The position numbers and the translations under genes are program-made. Of a DNA stretch of 64,000 nucleotides, positions 17,699 through 28,092 are shown in pieces (position 1 is the stretch's first letter; each line of letters starts with the position of its first letter). The stretch comes from Aneurinibacillus tyrosinisolvens. Lineage in GTDB: Bacteria > Bacillota > Bacilli > Aneurinibacillales > Aneurinibacillaceae. The stretch is from positions 1 through 64,000 of the forward strand of contig NZ_BBWZ01000010.1 in the NCBI RefSeq assembly GCF_001015055.1, given 5' to 3'. Below the pieces are notes generated by a model. That model saw only the letters and a list, made by a program, of their open reading frames with translations, made no database searches and was not told the origin of the DNA.

Positions 17699-17727
17699 GA
17701 GAGCCCGAACTTTCGGCTCTCTTTTTG
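17698..17727 (+). terminator. Intrinsic terminator after tatC
   Basis: AGAGAGCC (17698-17705) pairs with GGCTCTCT (17715-17722) and is followed by five T. Confidence 0.85.
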
Positions 17728-17798
17728 CTTTTTACTTTGAATAAACTTCCCCCGGGGCGGAAAGAATGAGGAAGGAAATTTTTTTTGCATCCCGGGTC

Positions 17799-17864
17799 TT
17801 GCAAAATGGAAACAAAATAGCTATTATAATAATTGTGTTAGCACTCATCATGGTTGAGTGCTAA
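17799..17864 (+). promoter_or_regulatory. groESL promoter and CIRCE operator
   Basis: A sigma-A promoter with -35 TTGCAA (17799-17804) and -10 TATTAT (17822-17827), 17 bp apart, overlaps the start of a perfect CIRCE element TTAGCACTC-N9-GAGTGCTAA (17838-17864). CIRCE binds HrcA, which represses groESL until unfolded proteins take up GroEL. The element lies just after the -10, so it covers the transcription start. Confidence 0.96.
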
Positions 17865-17895
17865 CAATTAAAAAGTACTAGGGAGGTTGTTTTCA

Positions 17896-18177
17896 GTGTT
17901 AAAGCCATTAGGTGATCGTGTAATTATTGAACCTATCGCAAAAGAAGAAACGACTGCTAGCGGAATCGTACTACCGGAAACCGCGAAAGAAAAGCCGCAA
18001 GAAGGTAAAATTGTTGCTGTAGGCAGCGGTCGCATCGAGAACGGAGAGCGCATTGCTCTTGAAGTTCAGGAAGGCAACAAAGTAATCTACTCTAAGTATG
18101 CTGGTACTGAAGTGAAATTTGGCGAAAAAGAACTTCTGATTATGCGTGAGAGCGATATCCTCGCGATTGTAGACTAA
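17896..18177 (+). CDS. groES: Co-chaperonin GroES
   Basis: A 93-residue lid protein of the GroEL chaperonin. It reads [13 protein letters not shown] and contains the mobile loop [13 protein letters not shown] and the ending [10 protein letters not shown]. The start is GTG at 17896, 8 nt after AGGGAGGT, which gives the family's MLKPLGDR start; an upstream TTG at 17887 would add three residues inside the ribosome site and is unlikely. Confidence 0.97.
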   Translation: MLKPLGDRVIIEPIAKEETTASGIVLPETAKEKPQEGKIVAVGSGRIENGERIALEVQEGNKVIYSKYAGTEVKFGEKELLIMRESDILAIVD

Positions 18178-18235
18178 TCACTGAGAACTGCATTTTAATA
18201 ATAAGACAATTAAACCGGTAAGGTAAAAATAATAA

Positions 18236-19900
<1,665 letters not shown>

Positions 19901-19942
19901 GCCCAGCTCAAATAAAAGTAGAACTTCAATAAAAAAGTTCGG

Positions 19943-19984
19943 AGAGTGTTTTAGAATTTTACTTCTAAAACACTCTTTTTTACT
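19943..19984 (+). terminator. Strong terminator after groEL
   Basis: AGAGTGTTTTAGAA (19943-19956) pairs with TTCTAAAACACTCT (19963-19976) and is followed by T residues. Fourteen base pairs around a 6-nt loop. Confidence 0.92.
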
Positions 19985-20205
19985 GGATAAGAAAGCATAT
20001 GTTGCTTTAAAGTAGTAGAGAAAAAGCCCGCAATTGTCTCCATCCTCGAACTACCCAGATGTTTTGCGGGATCTGCTCGCAGGGAGGTGGAGCGGACAGT
20101 TCTTCCTTCCTCGCGGAAGGGAAAGGCAAGTGGAATGAACTCCCTTTTTTCCTTTTTTGCATGAAATTTCACCACAAAATATTCAATTAAAAATTATAAA
20201 AAAAT
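19985..20205. other. Gene-free stretch at left edge of the catabolic island
   Basis: No supported gene is seen. A loose inverted repeat CCCGCAA...TTGCGGG (about 20028-20080) and a small CTTCC/GGAAG hairpin near 20105 are present. A 74-codon reading frame on the minus strand starts with GTG, has no ribosome site and runs into the groEL terminator. This may be a junction remnant between the conserved groESL region and the inserted island. Confidence 0.4.
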
Positions 20206-20235
20206 TTGACAAATTCAGCTTATTTATAATATTAT
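20206..20235 (+). promoter_or_regulatory. Candidate sigma-A promoter of the TRAP/sugar-acid operon
   Basis: A perfect -35 TTGACA (20206-20211) and a -10 TATTAT (20230-20235) are 18 bp apart in A+T-rich DNA. A TATAAT also lies at 20225-20230 but is too close. Both palindromic operators and a cre-like site lie downstream, in the 280-nt leader of dctP. Confidence 0.6.
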
Positions 20236-20267
20236 TAGAAACAGAAATAGTTAGCAATTGTCATACG

Positions 20268-20288
20268 TAGTTTTATAATATAAAACTA
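20268..20288. promoter_or_regulatory. Palindromic operator copy 1 (candidate IclR site)
   Basis: The core GTTTTATA-A-TATAAAAC (20270-20286) is a perfect palindrome around one base; here the symmetry extends two more bases each side (TA...TA). The same 17-bp core is repeated at 20364-20380 and at 33819-33835, just after the iclR gene and before the second catabolic operon. This placement identifies it as the likely operator of the IclR regulator; the sequence repeat is seen, the binding is inferred. Confidence 0.75.
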
Positions 20289-20306
20289 TATAAGTTTAAG
20301 AATCAT

Positions 20307-20345
20307 AAAAGCCAGTTTTTAGCATGTAAAGGCTTTTGTCTTTTA
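20307..20345 (+). terminator. Hairpin between the two operators (possible attenuator)
   Basis: AAAAGCC (20307-20313) pairs with GGCTTTT (20331-20337) and is followed by GTCTTTT. It lies inside the leader between operator copies 1 and 2, so it may end transcripts early or protect the leader. The T-tract is interrupted, so strength is uncertain. Confidence 0.4.
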
Positions 20346-20363
20346 AACTATTAACAAAACTTA

Positions 20364-20380
20364 GTTTTATAATATAAAAC
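20364..20380. promoter_or_regulatory. Palindromic operator copy 2 (candidate IclR site)
   Basis: An exact second copy of GTTTTATA-A-TATAAAAC, 94 bp after the first copy (centre to centre, 20278 to 20372). Two identical operators in one leader suggest co-operative binding or looping. Confidence 0.75.
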
Positions 20381-20433
20381 AATTTATATTCAAAGTTTTT
20401 TCCAAAGACAAAAAGAAAAGTTATTACCAAAAA

Positions 20434-20447
20434 TGATAGCGTTTTCT
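20434..20447. promoter_or_regulatory. cre-like site (CcpA)
   Basis: TGATAGCGTTTTCT matches the Bacillus cre consensus TGWNANCGNTNWCA at all but the last base. It is 65 nt before the dctP start and downstream of the promoter, a common place for roadblock-type carbon catabolite repression. That fits a sugar-acid operon. Confidence 0.55.
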
Positions 20448-20511
20448 GAAAGGGGTTACATAGTAGTTGAGATTGTTATTCTTCTAATACAAATAAAAGG
20501 GTGGAATCTAC

Positions 20512-21558
20512 ATGAAAGCAAAAAAAGGACTAACTATTTTTTCAAGTCTCTTCTTAGCAACATCGGTTCTGTTAGCAGGATGTGGCGGGGCGGAGAAAGC
20601 AGGAACAACTGCCGGTTCCGGTTCGGCGGGAAAAGAAACCAAAACCATTAAAATAGCAAATTACTTTGCAAAAGACCATCCGCAAAATATTGCCCTGCGG
20701 GAAAAGTTTAAGCCAATGGTCGAAGAAAAATCAGGCGGCACGCTGAAAGTCCAGATTTTTGACAATAGCACCCTGGGTGCAGAAAAAGAATTTTATGATG
20801 GTGTTCGTAACGGAACGATTGAGATGGGTATCCCCGGTCTTATTATGCAGGCTGATGTAGAAAAAATGCAGGTTCCGGAATGGCCATTTTTGTTCAAAGA
20901 CTTCAACCATGTGAAAAAAGTGTTGAATGGGCCGATTGGACAAGAATTAACCGCAGACCTTGAAAGCAAACATGGGGTTCACCCGCTTGCCTGGAGCGCA
21001 AACGGTTTTAGAATGTTTTCCTCCAACAAAACAATTAACAGTTTACAGGATTTCAAAGGATTGCGTGTAAGGATGCCAAACATTCCTAACTATATAAAGT
21101 TAGGGCAGCTACTAGGAGCAAATGTAACACCAATGCCAATTTCGGAAGTTTTTAGTGCTCTTGAACAAAAGGTAGTCGATGGACAGGATAATCCGATAGC
21201 AACACTTCGTGCTTCAGGATGGTATGAGGTGCAAAGTGATGTGCTTGAATCAAAGCATATGTTTAGCCCTAATATTTATATTATCAACAGTAAGTTCTGG
21301 AAAGGTTTGACACCTGAACAGCAAAAAGTTATTGAAGAAGCATCAAAGACAGCTGCTGGCTATGAGTTTGATCTTCTGGAGAAGGGCTACGAAAGTGATA
21401 AGAAATTCTTGCAGGAACATAAAATCAAGTTTACAACTCCAACCCCTGAGTTTGCAGCTGACATGGAAAAAGCAGCACAGCCTTTATATGACGAAATCTA
21501 TAAAAAATACCCCTGGTCTAAAGAATTGGTAGAAAAAATTAAGGCCGAAGCAAAATAG
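20512..21558 (+). CDS. dctP: TRAP transporter solute-binding lipoprotein 1 (DctP family)
   Basis: A 348-residue secreted binding protein. A lipobox LLAGC places the lipidated Cys at about residue 24. The mature part has KFKPMVEEKSGGTLKVQIF, then GLRVRMPNIPNYIKLGQLLG and ALEQKVVDGQDNPIATL, the ligand-binding regions of DctP proteins; the Arg of RVRMP normally binds the substrate carboxylate. The ligand is therefore an organic or sugar acid. It is the first gene of the operon, followed by dctQ and dctM. Confidence 0.93.
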   Translation: MKAKKGLTIFSSLFLATSVLLAGCGGAEKAGTTAGSGSAGKETKTIKIANYFAKDHPQNIALREKFKPMVEEKSGGTLKVQIFDNSTLGAEKEFYDGVRNGTIEMGIPGLIMQADVEKMQVPEWPFLFKDFNHVKKVLNGPIGQELTADLESKHGVHPLAWSANGFRMFSSNKTINSLQDFKGLRVRMPNIPNYIKLGQLLGANVTPMPISEVFSALEQKVVDGQDNPIATLRASGWYEVQSDVLESKHMFSPNIYIINSKFWKGLTPEQQKVIEEASKTAAGYEFDLLEKGYESDKKFLQEHKIKFTTPTPEFAADMEKAAQPLYDEIYKKYPWSKELVEKIKAEAK

Positions 21559-21630
21559 TAAACAAAAGTTAAGAAGGACTGGGGTAAAGGGATTTACTCC
21601 AGTCCTCAACTAAGAAAGGTGGGAACGAGA

Positions 21631-22185
21631 ATGAGAAAAATATCGAAGATGTTAGAGCAAGTTCTCAATGTCTTTATGGTCGCTGCCCTTGCTTTTATGG
21701 TCATCCTCGTCTTCGGCAATGTTGTCCTGCGTTATGCCTTTAATTCCGGGATTACATGGTCGGAGGAAATGTCCCGCTATTTATTTGTCTGGTTGTCTTT
21801 TCTTGGGGCCATTGCCGCGTTAAAAGAACACGAACATCTTGGGGTGGATACGCTTGTACGCCGGTTTCCTATAAAGCTGCAAAAGGCCGCCGTCATTCTT
21901 AGTGATTTACTCATCCTCTGGGTGCTGAGCCTTGTGCTCGAGGGAAGCTGGAAAATGACCATCATTAATATGGACAGCACAGCGCCGGCTACAGGATTAC
22001 CGCTGGCGGCTGTCTATGGAACCGGAATTGTCATCAGTATTGCCATGGGATTCATTACCCTCTTCAATCTGTATCGCGTTGTTTTTAACAAAGTAAAAGA
22101 CGAAGACCTCATCTTAATCAAAGACACCGAAGAATCAGCCTTTACTTATGAACATGAATTTAAAGAGGGGGAAAAACAGGCATGA
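21631..22185 (+). CDS. dctQ: TRAP transporter small permease (DctQ family)
   Basis: A 184-residue four-helix membrane protein. WSEEMSRYLFVWLSFLGAIAALKEHEHLGVD (read as WSEEMSRYLFVWL then AALKEHEHLGVD) is the DctQ signature. ATG 21631 has AAAGGTGGG upstream; a GTG at 21619 lies inside that site. It overlaps dctM by 4 nt. Confidence 0.94.
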   Translation: MRKISKMLEQVLNVFMVAALAFMVILVFGNVVLRYAFNSGITWSEEMSRYLFVWLSFLGAIAALKEHEHLGVDTLVRRFPIKLQKAAVILSDLLILWVLSLVLEGSWKMTIINMDSTAPATGLPLAAVYGTGIVISIAMGFITLFNLYRVVFNKVKDEDLILIKDTEESAFTYEHEFKEGEKQA

Positions 22186-23459
22186 TGATTAGTGTATTTC
22201 TCGGTTCTCTGCTTGGAACAATGGCGCTGGGGATGCCGATTGCTTTTGCCCTCTTGTTCAGCGGCGTGGCTCTCATGTTGTATCTCGATATTTTTGACAG
22301 TCAAATTATTGCCCAGAACTTAATTAATGGTGCCGATAACTTTCCGCTGATGGCCATCCCTTTTTTCCTGCTTGCAGGGGAATTGATGAATGCCGGCGGT
22401 CTCTCTCAGCGCATCGTATCCATGTCGATGAGTTTGGTCGGGCATATTCGAGGCGGACTCGGGTATGTTGCGATTATGGCAAGCGTTTTATTTGCGAGTT
22501 TGTCGGGTTCGGCGGTAGCGGATACCGCTGCGATTGGCGCGATTTTAATCCCGATGATGGTCAAAAGCGGCTATGATATCAACCGCTCCAGTGGACTCGT
22601 TGCAGCGGGCGGCATTATTGCGCCGGTCATTCCTCCAAGCATCGGATTTATTCTCTTTGGTGTAACGAGCGGCGTCTCCATTACCAAGCTTTTTATGGCG
22701 GGAATTGTGCCAGGGATTTTGCTTGGCGTCAGTCTTATCGTTGCCTGGGCGATTGTATCACGCAGAGATAATGTTACGGTACAGCCGCGTAAATCAGCCA
22801 GGGAAATTCTCAAAGCATTCAGGGAGGGGATTTGGGCCCTGTTCCTTCCGGCTATCATTATTTTCGGCCTGCGTTTCGGTGTGTTTACGCCAACGGAAGC
22901 CGCGGTTGTGGCAGCTGTATATGCTCTGGTTGTGGGGTTGTTTATCTACCGCCAGCTGACCGTGAAAGACTTATATCAGGTTTTCATTAACGCTGCGAAG
23001 ATGACAAGTGTGGTTATGTTTCTCGTCGCTGCCGCTCTCGTTTCCTCCTGGCTGATTACGGTTGCGAATCTGCCGCAGGAAGTGATTGGGCTGCTCGAGC
23101 CGTTTATGGACCACCCGCTGCTCATCCTGCTGATGATTAACTTGCTTGTCGTCATTGTGGGAACGGCGATGGATATGACACCAACCATTCTTATTTTGAC
23201 GCCTGTCCTCATGCCGCTGGTGAAGGCGGCAGGCATCGACCCTGTGTATTTCGGCGTCCTGTTTATTATCAATAATGCCATTGGGTTATTAACCCCGCCT
23301 GTAGGAACTGTGCTGAACGTTGTATGCGGGGTAAGCAAAATCAGTATGGAAGACATTATGAAAGGGGTCTGGCCGTTTCTGCTGGCCGAACTTATTATAT
23401 TAATTCTATTAATTTTGTTCCCGTCTATTGTATTAGTACCACTACACTGGCTCACCTAA
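22182..23459 (+). CDS. dctM: TRAP transporter large permease (DctM family)
   Basis: A 425-residue permease with about 12 hydrophobic helices, which carries the solute across the membrane on a sodium gradient. Typical stretches are FALLFSGVALML, GSAVADTAAIGAILIPMM, GGIIAPVIPPSIGFILFG and NNAIGLLTPPVGTVLNVVCG. It starts at ATG 22182 overlapping the dctQ stop. Only one dctQM pair is present although two binding proteins are encoded. Confidence 0.95.
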   Translation: MMISVFLGSLLGTMALGMPIAFALLFSGVALMLYLDIFDSQIIAQNLINGADNFPLMAIPFFLLAGELMNAGGLSQRIVSMSMSLVGHIRGGLGYVAIMASVLFASLSGSAVADTAAIGAILIPMMVKSGYDINRSSGLVAAGGIIAPVIPPSIGFILFGVTSGVSITKLFMAGIVPGILLGVSLIVAWAIVSRRDNVTVQPRKSAREILKAFREGIWALFLPAIIIFGLRFGVFTPTEAAVVAAVYALVVGLFIYRQLTVKDLYQVFINAAKMTSVVMFLVAAALVSSWLITVANLPQEVIGLLEPFMDHPLLILLMINLLVVIVGTAMDMTPTILILTPVLMPLVKAAGIDPVYFGVLFIINNAIGLLTPPVGTVLNVVCGVSKISMEDIMKGVWPFLLAELIILILLILFPSIVLVPLHWLT

Positions 23460-23478
23460 TGAGAGAGGAGACTAGACA

Positions 23479-24507
23479 ATGAATAAGCTAAAAGTTGTCG
23501 TAACAGATTGGGAGTACGAAGACCTCCGTTTTGAAGAACAAGTATTTGCCCCTTATGAAAATATCGAATTAGTGCCGGCACAATGCCGCACCGAGGAAGA
23601 TGTTATTGCAGCCTGCCGCGATGCGGACGCAATTATTAACCAGTACGCTCCGCTTGGAGAGAAAGTCATCCGCTCACTTGAAAAATGCAAAGTGATCACC
23701 CGCTATGGAGTCGGTGTGAATACGATTGATTTGGAAGCAGCCACAGAGAAAGGAATCTGTGTCGCCAATGTCCCTGATTACTGTATGGATGAAGTAGCTG
23801 ACCATGCGCTGGCACTTCTTCTCTCCTGGACGCGCAAAGTAACGCTGGCCAATCAGCACGTGAAGGGCAGACTGTGGGATTATAAAGTCACCCAGCCGAT
23901 TTATCGCCTGCGCGGCCGGACCCTGGGCCTGGTTGGTTTCGGCAAAATCCCTCAGGCATTGGCTGAAAAAGTCAAGCCGCTTGGGCTCAATGTAATAGCT
24001 TATGACCCATTCTTTCCTGCTGAAGCAGCTGCAGAAAAGGGTGTAGTACTCACATCCCTGAATGAACTATGCGGACAGTCCGATATTATTTCCGTTCACG
24101 CGCCGCTGACCAAGTCAACCGAAGGGATGGTTGGGAAAGAGCAATTCAATGTAATGAAAAGAGATGCTTTGATTATTAATACATCCCGCGGACCTGTTAT
24201 TAATGAAGCCGCTTTAATTGAAGCGTTACAGGAAAAGAAAATAGCTGGCGCCGCTCTGGATGTTGTGGAAGAAGAACCGATTGCAGCTGATCATCCTCTT
24301 CTTTCCATGGACAATATCATCCTCACCCCACATGTAGCCTGGTACTCGGAAGAGGCTGCAGAGGAGATGAGATCGAAAGCCGCCATGGGGGTAGTCGATG
24401 TGCTTATTCACAACGAATACCCGAAATACCTGGTAAATGCACAAGTAAAAGAGCGTATAAGTCTTGAGCAAAGCGAGCCAGAAGAACGGTACGCTGCGCT
24501 TACATAA
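23479..24507 (+). CDS. D-2-hydroxyacid dehydrogenase, C-terminal-binding-protein type
   Basis: A 342-residue NAD(P)-dependent dehydrogenase. The nucleotide loop is GLVGFGKIPQALA, the catalytic Arg is in NTSRGPVINEAAL and the catalytic His in TPHVAWYSEEA. It is closest to the CtBP-like branch used for hydroxyacids of unclear identity. In this operon it could oxidise a sugar acid or reduce a keto acid such as hydroxypyruvate or a keto-aldonate. The gene lies between dctM and a second dctP. Confidence 0.9.
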   Translation: MNKLKVVVTDWEYEDLRFEEQVFAPYENIELVPAQCRTEEDVIAACRDADAIINQYAPLGEKVIRSLEKCKVITRYGVGVNTIDLEAATEKGICVANVPDYCMDEVADHALALLLSWTRKVTLANQHVKGRLWDYKVTQPIYRLRGRTLGLVGFGKIPQALAEKVKPLGLNVIAYDPFFPAEAAAEKGVVLTSLNELCGQSDIISVHAPLTKSTEGMVGKEQFNVMKRDALIINTSRGPVINEAALIEALQEKKIAGAALDVVEEEPIAADHPLLSMDNIILTPHVAWYSEEAAEEMRSKAAMGVVDVLIHNEYPKYLVNAQVKERISLEQSEPEERYAALT

Positions 24508-24529
24508 AAAAATAAAGGGGGATTTAATA

Positions 24530-25612
24530 ATGAAAAAGTGGGTTAAAAATCTTGCTATTAGTTTAGCTCTGCCCGGGCTTCTTCTGATGAGTGCCTGTGG
24601 GACGAGTGGCGGCAGCAGCAGTGCAGGGGCAGGAGCCCCGGCTTCAAAGGAAAAAACGGAAGCTGCCAGCGAGGGTAAAACACGCATTATTAAAGCGGGA
24701 ATCGGTTTAAATGAAGATCATCCGGAAGGCCAGGGAATGAACAAGTTTAAAGAGCTTGTTGAGCAGAAGAGCGGCGGAAAGATGAAGGTACAGAATTTCT
24801 TCAGTGCCACACTCGGGGATGACAAGAAAATGACGGAGGCACTCCAGGGAGGACTCCAGGAGATTACTGTTCCTTCGACCTCACCGCTTGTCAGTACAAT
24901 TAAAGAATATGGCATTTATGATTTTCCTTTCATGTTTAATAACGAGAAGGAAGCTGATGCAGTGTTAGATGGCCCACTCGGCCAAAAGCTATTGGACAAA
25001 CTGCCTGAGCATGGGCTTGTTGGATTAGCTTACTGGGAAAACGGATTCCGTAACCTGACAAACAGCAAGCATCCTGTAAATACACCGCAGGACTTCCAGG
25101 GATTGAAAATTAGAACGATGCAGAATTCCATACACCTGGAAGCTTTTAAAAGCTTAGGTGCAAATCCAACGCCAATGGCTTTCTCTGAAGTATTCTCGGC
25201 GCTTGAAAGCAAAACAGTAGATGGCCAGGAAAACCCGCTTGCAACAATTAAATCAAACAAGTTTAACGAAGTTCAGGATTATTTAAGCATAACAAAGCAT
25301 GTATACACTCCGTTTGTTTTCCTTGTAAGCAAGAAATTCTGGGATCAATTGTCTCCTGACGAGCAGAAGATCTTAAAAGAGTCAGCGATTGAGGCTGGAA
25401 AATACCAGCGTGATGTGAACCGTGAAGCGAACCAAAAAGCAGTAGAAGAACTGAAAGCAGCTGGTATGAAAGTGAATGAAGTAAGCGACGAAAACAGAAA
25501 GAAAATGCAGGAAGTTATCAAGCCAGTAGTTGATAAATTTGCAAAAGAAATTGGCGAAGATTTAGTGAAGGAAATGAATACAGAAGTAGAAAAAGCCCGC
25601 CAGCAGAAATAG
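24530..25612 (+). CDS. TRAP transporter solute-binding lipoprotein 2 (DctP family)
   Basis: A 360-residue binding protein with lipobox LLMSAC (lipid Cys about residue 23). The mature region has ELVEQKSGGKMKVQNFFSAT, QGLKIRTMQNSIHLEAF and ALESKTVDGQENPLATI, parallel to the first binding protein but clearly diverged. ATG 24530 has AAAGGGGGA upstream; a start at 24464 would lie inside the dehydrogenase gene. It has no dctQ or dctM of its own and probably feeds the same permease with a second ligand. Confidence 0.92.
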   Translation: MKKWVKNLAISLALPGLLLMSACGTSGGSSSAGAGAPASKEKTEAASEGKTRIIKAGIGLNEDHPEGQGMNKFKELVEQKSGGKMKVQNFFSATLGDDKKMTEALQGGLQEITVPSTSPLVSTIKEYGIYDFPFMFNNEKEADAVLDGPLGQKLLDKLPEHGLVGLAYWENGFRNLTNSKHPVNTPQDFQGLKIRTMQNSIHLEAFKSLGANPTPMAFSEVFSALESKTVDGQENPLATIKSNKFNEVQDYLSITKHVYTPFVFLVSKKFWDQLSPDEQKILKESAIEAGKYQRDVNREANQKAVEELKAAGMKVNEVSDENRKKMQEVIKPVVDKFAKEIGEDLVKEMNTEVEKARQQK

Positions 25613-25641
25613 AGATTATATCCCGGTAAGGAGGAGCACTG

Positions 25642-26895
25642 ATGGAGATTATTCAGCAATTACTAAAAGAGATACCGCTGCCTCGCATGGTTAAAGTGCG
25701 CCAAAAATTCCATGCACCTGAAATAGCTGATGTGGCAGAAGCTGTACACCAGGCGATTAAAGAGGCTGATGTGCTGCACAGAATTTCATCAGGAGATCGG
25801 GTCGCTATTGCTGTGGGAAGCCGTGGTGTGGCTGATATTTCAATTCTTACCCGTGAAGTAGTGAATGCAGTTAGATCAGCGGGTGGGTCTCCGTTTATTG
25901 TTCCGGCAATGGGGAGTCATGGAGGAGCAACTGCGGAAGGCCAGATTGAAGTTCTTGAGCAGTTGGGTGTTACGGAAGAGTCCATCGGTGCTCCGATCCT
26001 TTCAAGTATGGATGTTGTAGAAGTAGGAAGGCTGCCTAACGGCCTTCCTATTTACACTGACAAATACGCATCCGAAGCGGACAAAGTCATTGTAATTAAT
26101 AGGATCAAACCCCATACAGCGTTCCGTGGCCCTGTAGAGAGCGGACTGATGAAGATGATTACGATCGGCCTTGGTAAGCAAAAGGGGGCAGAAGCCGCCC
26201 ATGCTTACAGCTTTAAATATATGGCGGAACATGTCCCCGAGATGGCAAAGATAGTACTCGGTAAGATGCCTATTATTTTTGGGCTTGGTACGCTAGAAAA
26301 CGCGTATGATCGTCCCGCTAAAATCGTGGCTGTCCCTGCTGAAAAGATGCAGGAAATGGAGCCGCAGCTATTGCTGGAAGCAAAGGCGCTAATGCCGCGT
26401 ATTATGTTCAGTCCAATTGACGTACTTGTTGTTAATGAAATCGGCAAGGATATCTCCGGGGACGGTATGGATCCGAATATCACGGGACGCTACGCAACTC
26501 CTTATGCGAGTGGCGGGCCGGAAGTTTCCCGCATTGTCGTTCTGGGATTAACCGAAAAAACACATGGGAATGCAAATGGACTTGGAACAGCTGATATGAC
26601 AACGCGCACGGTATTTAATGAAATTGCCTGGGAGAAAGGCTATGCTAATGCGTTAACGAGTACGGTTGTATCCGTTATAAAGATCCCTATGGTTCTGGAA
26701 ACGGAAGAACAGGCAGTAAAAGCGGCAGTAAAAACATGCAATGCATTTAATTTAAACAACGTACGGCTTGTCCGTATAAAAAATACGCTGGATATTAAAG
26801 AAATTTGGATATCGGAGAGTCTGCTGGAGGAGGCAAAGCAGATCGAAGATGTCGAGATTTTATCTGAACCTTTTGAGATGGACTTTTCTCTATAA
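25642..26895 (+). CDS. LarA-like (DUF2088) protein, possible sugar-acid racemase/epimerase
   Basis: A 417-residue protein. The N-terminus has [13 protein letters not shown] and [17 protein letters not shown], as in the lactate racemase LarA N-terminal domain. The middle has [21 protein letters not shown] then [13 protein letters not shown], similar in place to the LarA segment with the lysine that holds the nickel-pincer cofactor. LarA relatives include D-gluconate 2-epimerase, so a hydroxyacid epimerase is plausible. No cofactor genes larB/C/E are in the window. The family call is fair; the reaction is inferred. Confidence 0.65.
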   Translation: MEIIQQLLKEIPLPRMVKVRQKFHAPEIADVAEAVHQAIKEADVLHRISSGDRVAIAVGSRGVADISILTREVVNAVRSAGGSPFIVPAMGSHGGATAEGQIEVLEQLGVTEESIGAPILSSMDVVEVGRLPNGLPIYTDKYASEADKVIVINRIKPHTAFRGPVESGLMKMITIGLGKQKGAEAAHAYSFKYMAEHVPEMAKIVLGKMPIIFGLGTLENAYDRPAKIVAVPAEKMQEMEPQLLLEAKALMPRIMFSPIDVLVVNEIGKDISGDGMDPNITGRYATPYASGGPEVSRIVVLGLTEKTHGNANGLGTADMTTRTVFNEIAWEKGYANALTSTVVSVIKIPMVLETEEQAVKAAVKTCNAFNLNNVRLVRIKNTLDIKEIWISESLLEEAKQIEDVEILSEPFEMDFSL

Positions 26896-26915
26896 AGATG
26901 TCAGGAGAGATACAT

Positions 26916-28064
26916 ATGAAAATTACGAATCTCATACTTTACAAGGTGCCTCCGCGCTGGCTGTTTTTAAAGGTAGAAACGGATGAGGGAATCAGTGGGT
27001 GGGGGGAGCCTATTGTTGAAGGGAAAGCGGATACGGTTGAAGCATGCGTTCGGGAAATGAGCGACTATTTGATAGGCAAGGATCCGCTTATGATTGAGGA
27101 TCACTGGCAGGTATTATACCGTGGTGGATTTTACCGCGGCGGCCCTATTCTCATGAGTGCCATTTCTGGGATTGAGCAAGCGCTTTGGGATATTAAGGGT
27201 AAGTTCTACCAGGCGCCTGTGTACCAGATGCTTGGTGGGGCAGCCCGCAATAAAATCCGTGTTTACTCCTGGATTGGCGGTGACAGGCCAAATGATGTAG
27301 CGGCGGCAGCGAGGGAAAAAGCGGAAGCCGGATTTACTGCAATTAAAATGAATGCGACGGAAGAGATGAATTACATTGATACAACATCCCGCGTGGAGGA
27401 AGTAATAAACCGCATCGCCGCTGTTAGAGAGGCTGTAGGAAAGGACATTGGTATTGGCATGGACTTTCATGGAAGGGTTCATAAGACGATGGCAAAGACA
27501 CTCGTCAAAGAACTGGAGCCGTATCGCCCGATGTTCATTGAAGAACCTGTACTGCCTGAAAACAATGAAGCGTTAAGGGAAATTGCCCGTTATACAAGTT
27601 CTCCAATTGCCACAGGAGAAAGGCAATATACACGCTGGGGCTTTAAGCAGCTGCTCATTGACGGTTATGTTGACATCATTCAGCCGGATCTCTCCCATGC
27701 CGGTGGGATTTTAGAGTGTAAAAAAATTGCGGCGATGGCAGAGGCGTTTGACGTGGCAGTCGCACCGCACTGTCCGCTTGGACCCATTGCGCTGGCTTCT
27801 TCACTGCAATTGGATGCATGTACGCCAAATGTGATTATCCAGGAACAAAGTCTCGGTATTCACTACAATCAGGGAAGTGATTTGCTCGATTACCTGGTTG
27901 ACCCAACTGTATTTAAATATATAGATGGGTTTGTTGAAATCCCACAGGGCCCTGGGCTTGGGATTGAGGTGAATGAAGAAATAGTGAAAGAGGCGGCACA
28001 GAGAGGCCATAACTGGCGCAACCCGATTTGGCGCTATGAAGATGGAAGTGTAGCTGAATGGTAA
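26916..28064 (+). CDS. dgoD: D-galactonate dehydratase
   Basis: A 382-residue enolase-superfamily enzyme, the same length as E. coli DgoD and very similar along the whole chain ([35 protein letters not shown]). It turns D-galactonate into 2-keto-3-deoxy-galactonate. Metal and acid/base residues are kept: D183 and H185 in GMDFHGR, Glu in FIEEPV, Glu in ATGERQ, and His in [11 protein letters not shown] 26916 has AGGAGA upstream; an ATG at 26898 would add six residues without a site. Confidence 0.93.
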   Translation: MKITNLILYKVPPRWLFLKVETDEGISGWGEPIVEGKADTVEACVREMSDYLIGKDPLMIEDHWQVLYRGGFYRGGPILMSAISGIEQALWDIKGKFYQAPVYQMLGGAARNKIRVYSWIGGDRPNDVAAAAREKAEAGFTAIKMNATEEMNYIDTTSRVEEVINRIAAVREAVGKDIGIGMDFHGRVHKTMAKTLVKELEPYRPMFIEEPVLPENNEALREIARYTSSPIATGERQYTRWGFKQLLIDGYVDIIQPDLSHAGGILECKKIAAMAEAFDVAVAPHCPLGPIALASSLQLDACTPNVIIQEQSLGIHYNQGSDLLDYLVDPTVFKYIDGFVEIPQGPGLGIEVNEEIVKEAAQRGHNWRNPIWRYEDGSVAEW

Positions 28065-28092
28065 CAAGGAAAAGGAAAGGAGGAATGTTTCA

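Noticed and set aside
19951..20175. 74-codon ORF on the minus strand after groEL
   Set aside because: GTG start without a ribosome site, unusual composition, and it runs through the groEL terminator.
20364..20380. TATAAT inside the palindrome as the main promoter -10 of the dctP operon
   Set aside because: No -35 at a suitable distance; the TTGACA/TATTAT pair upstream is better.
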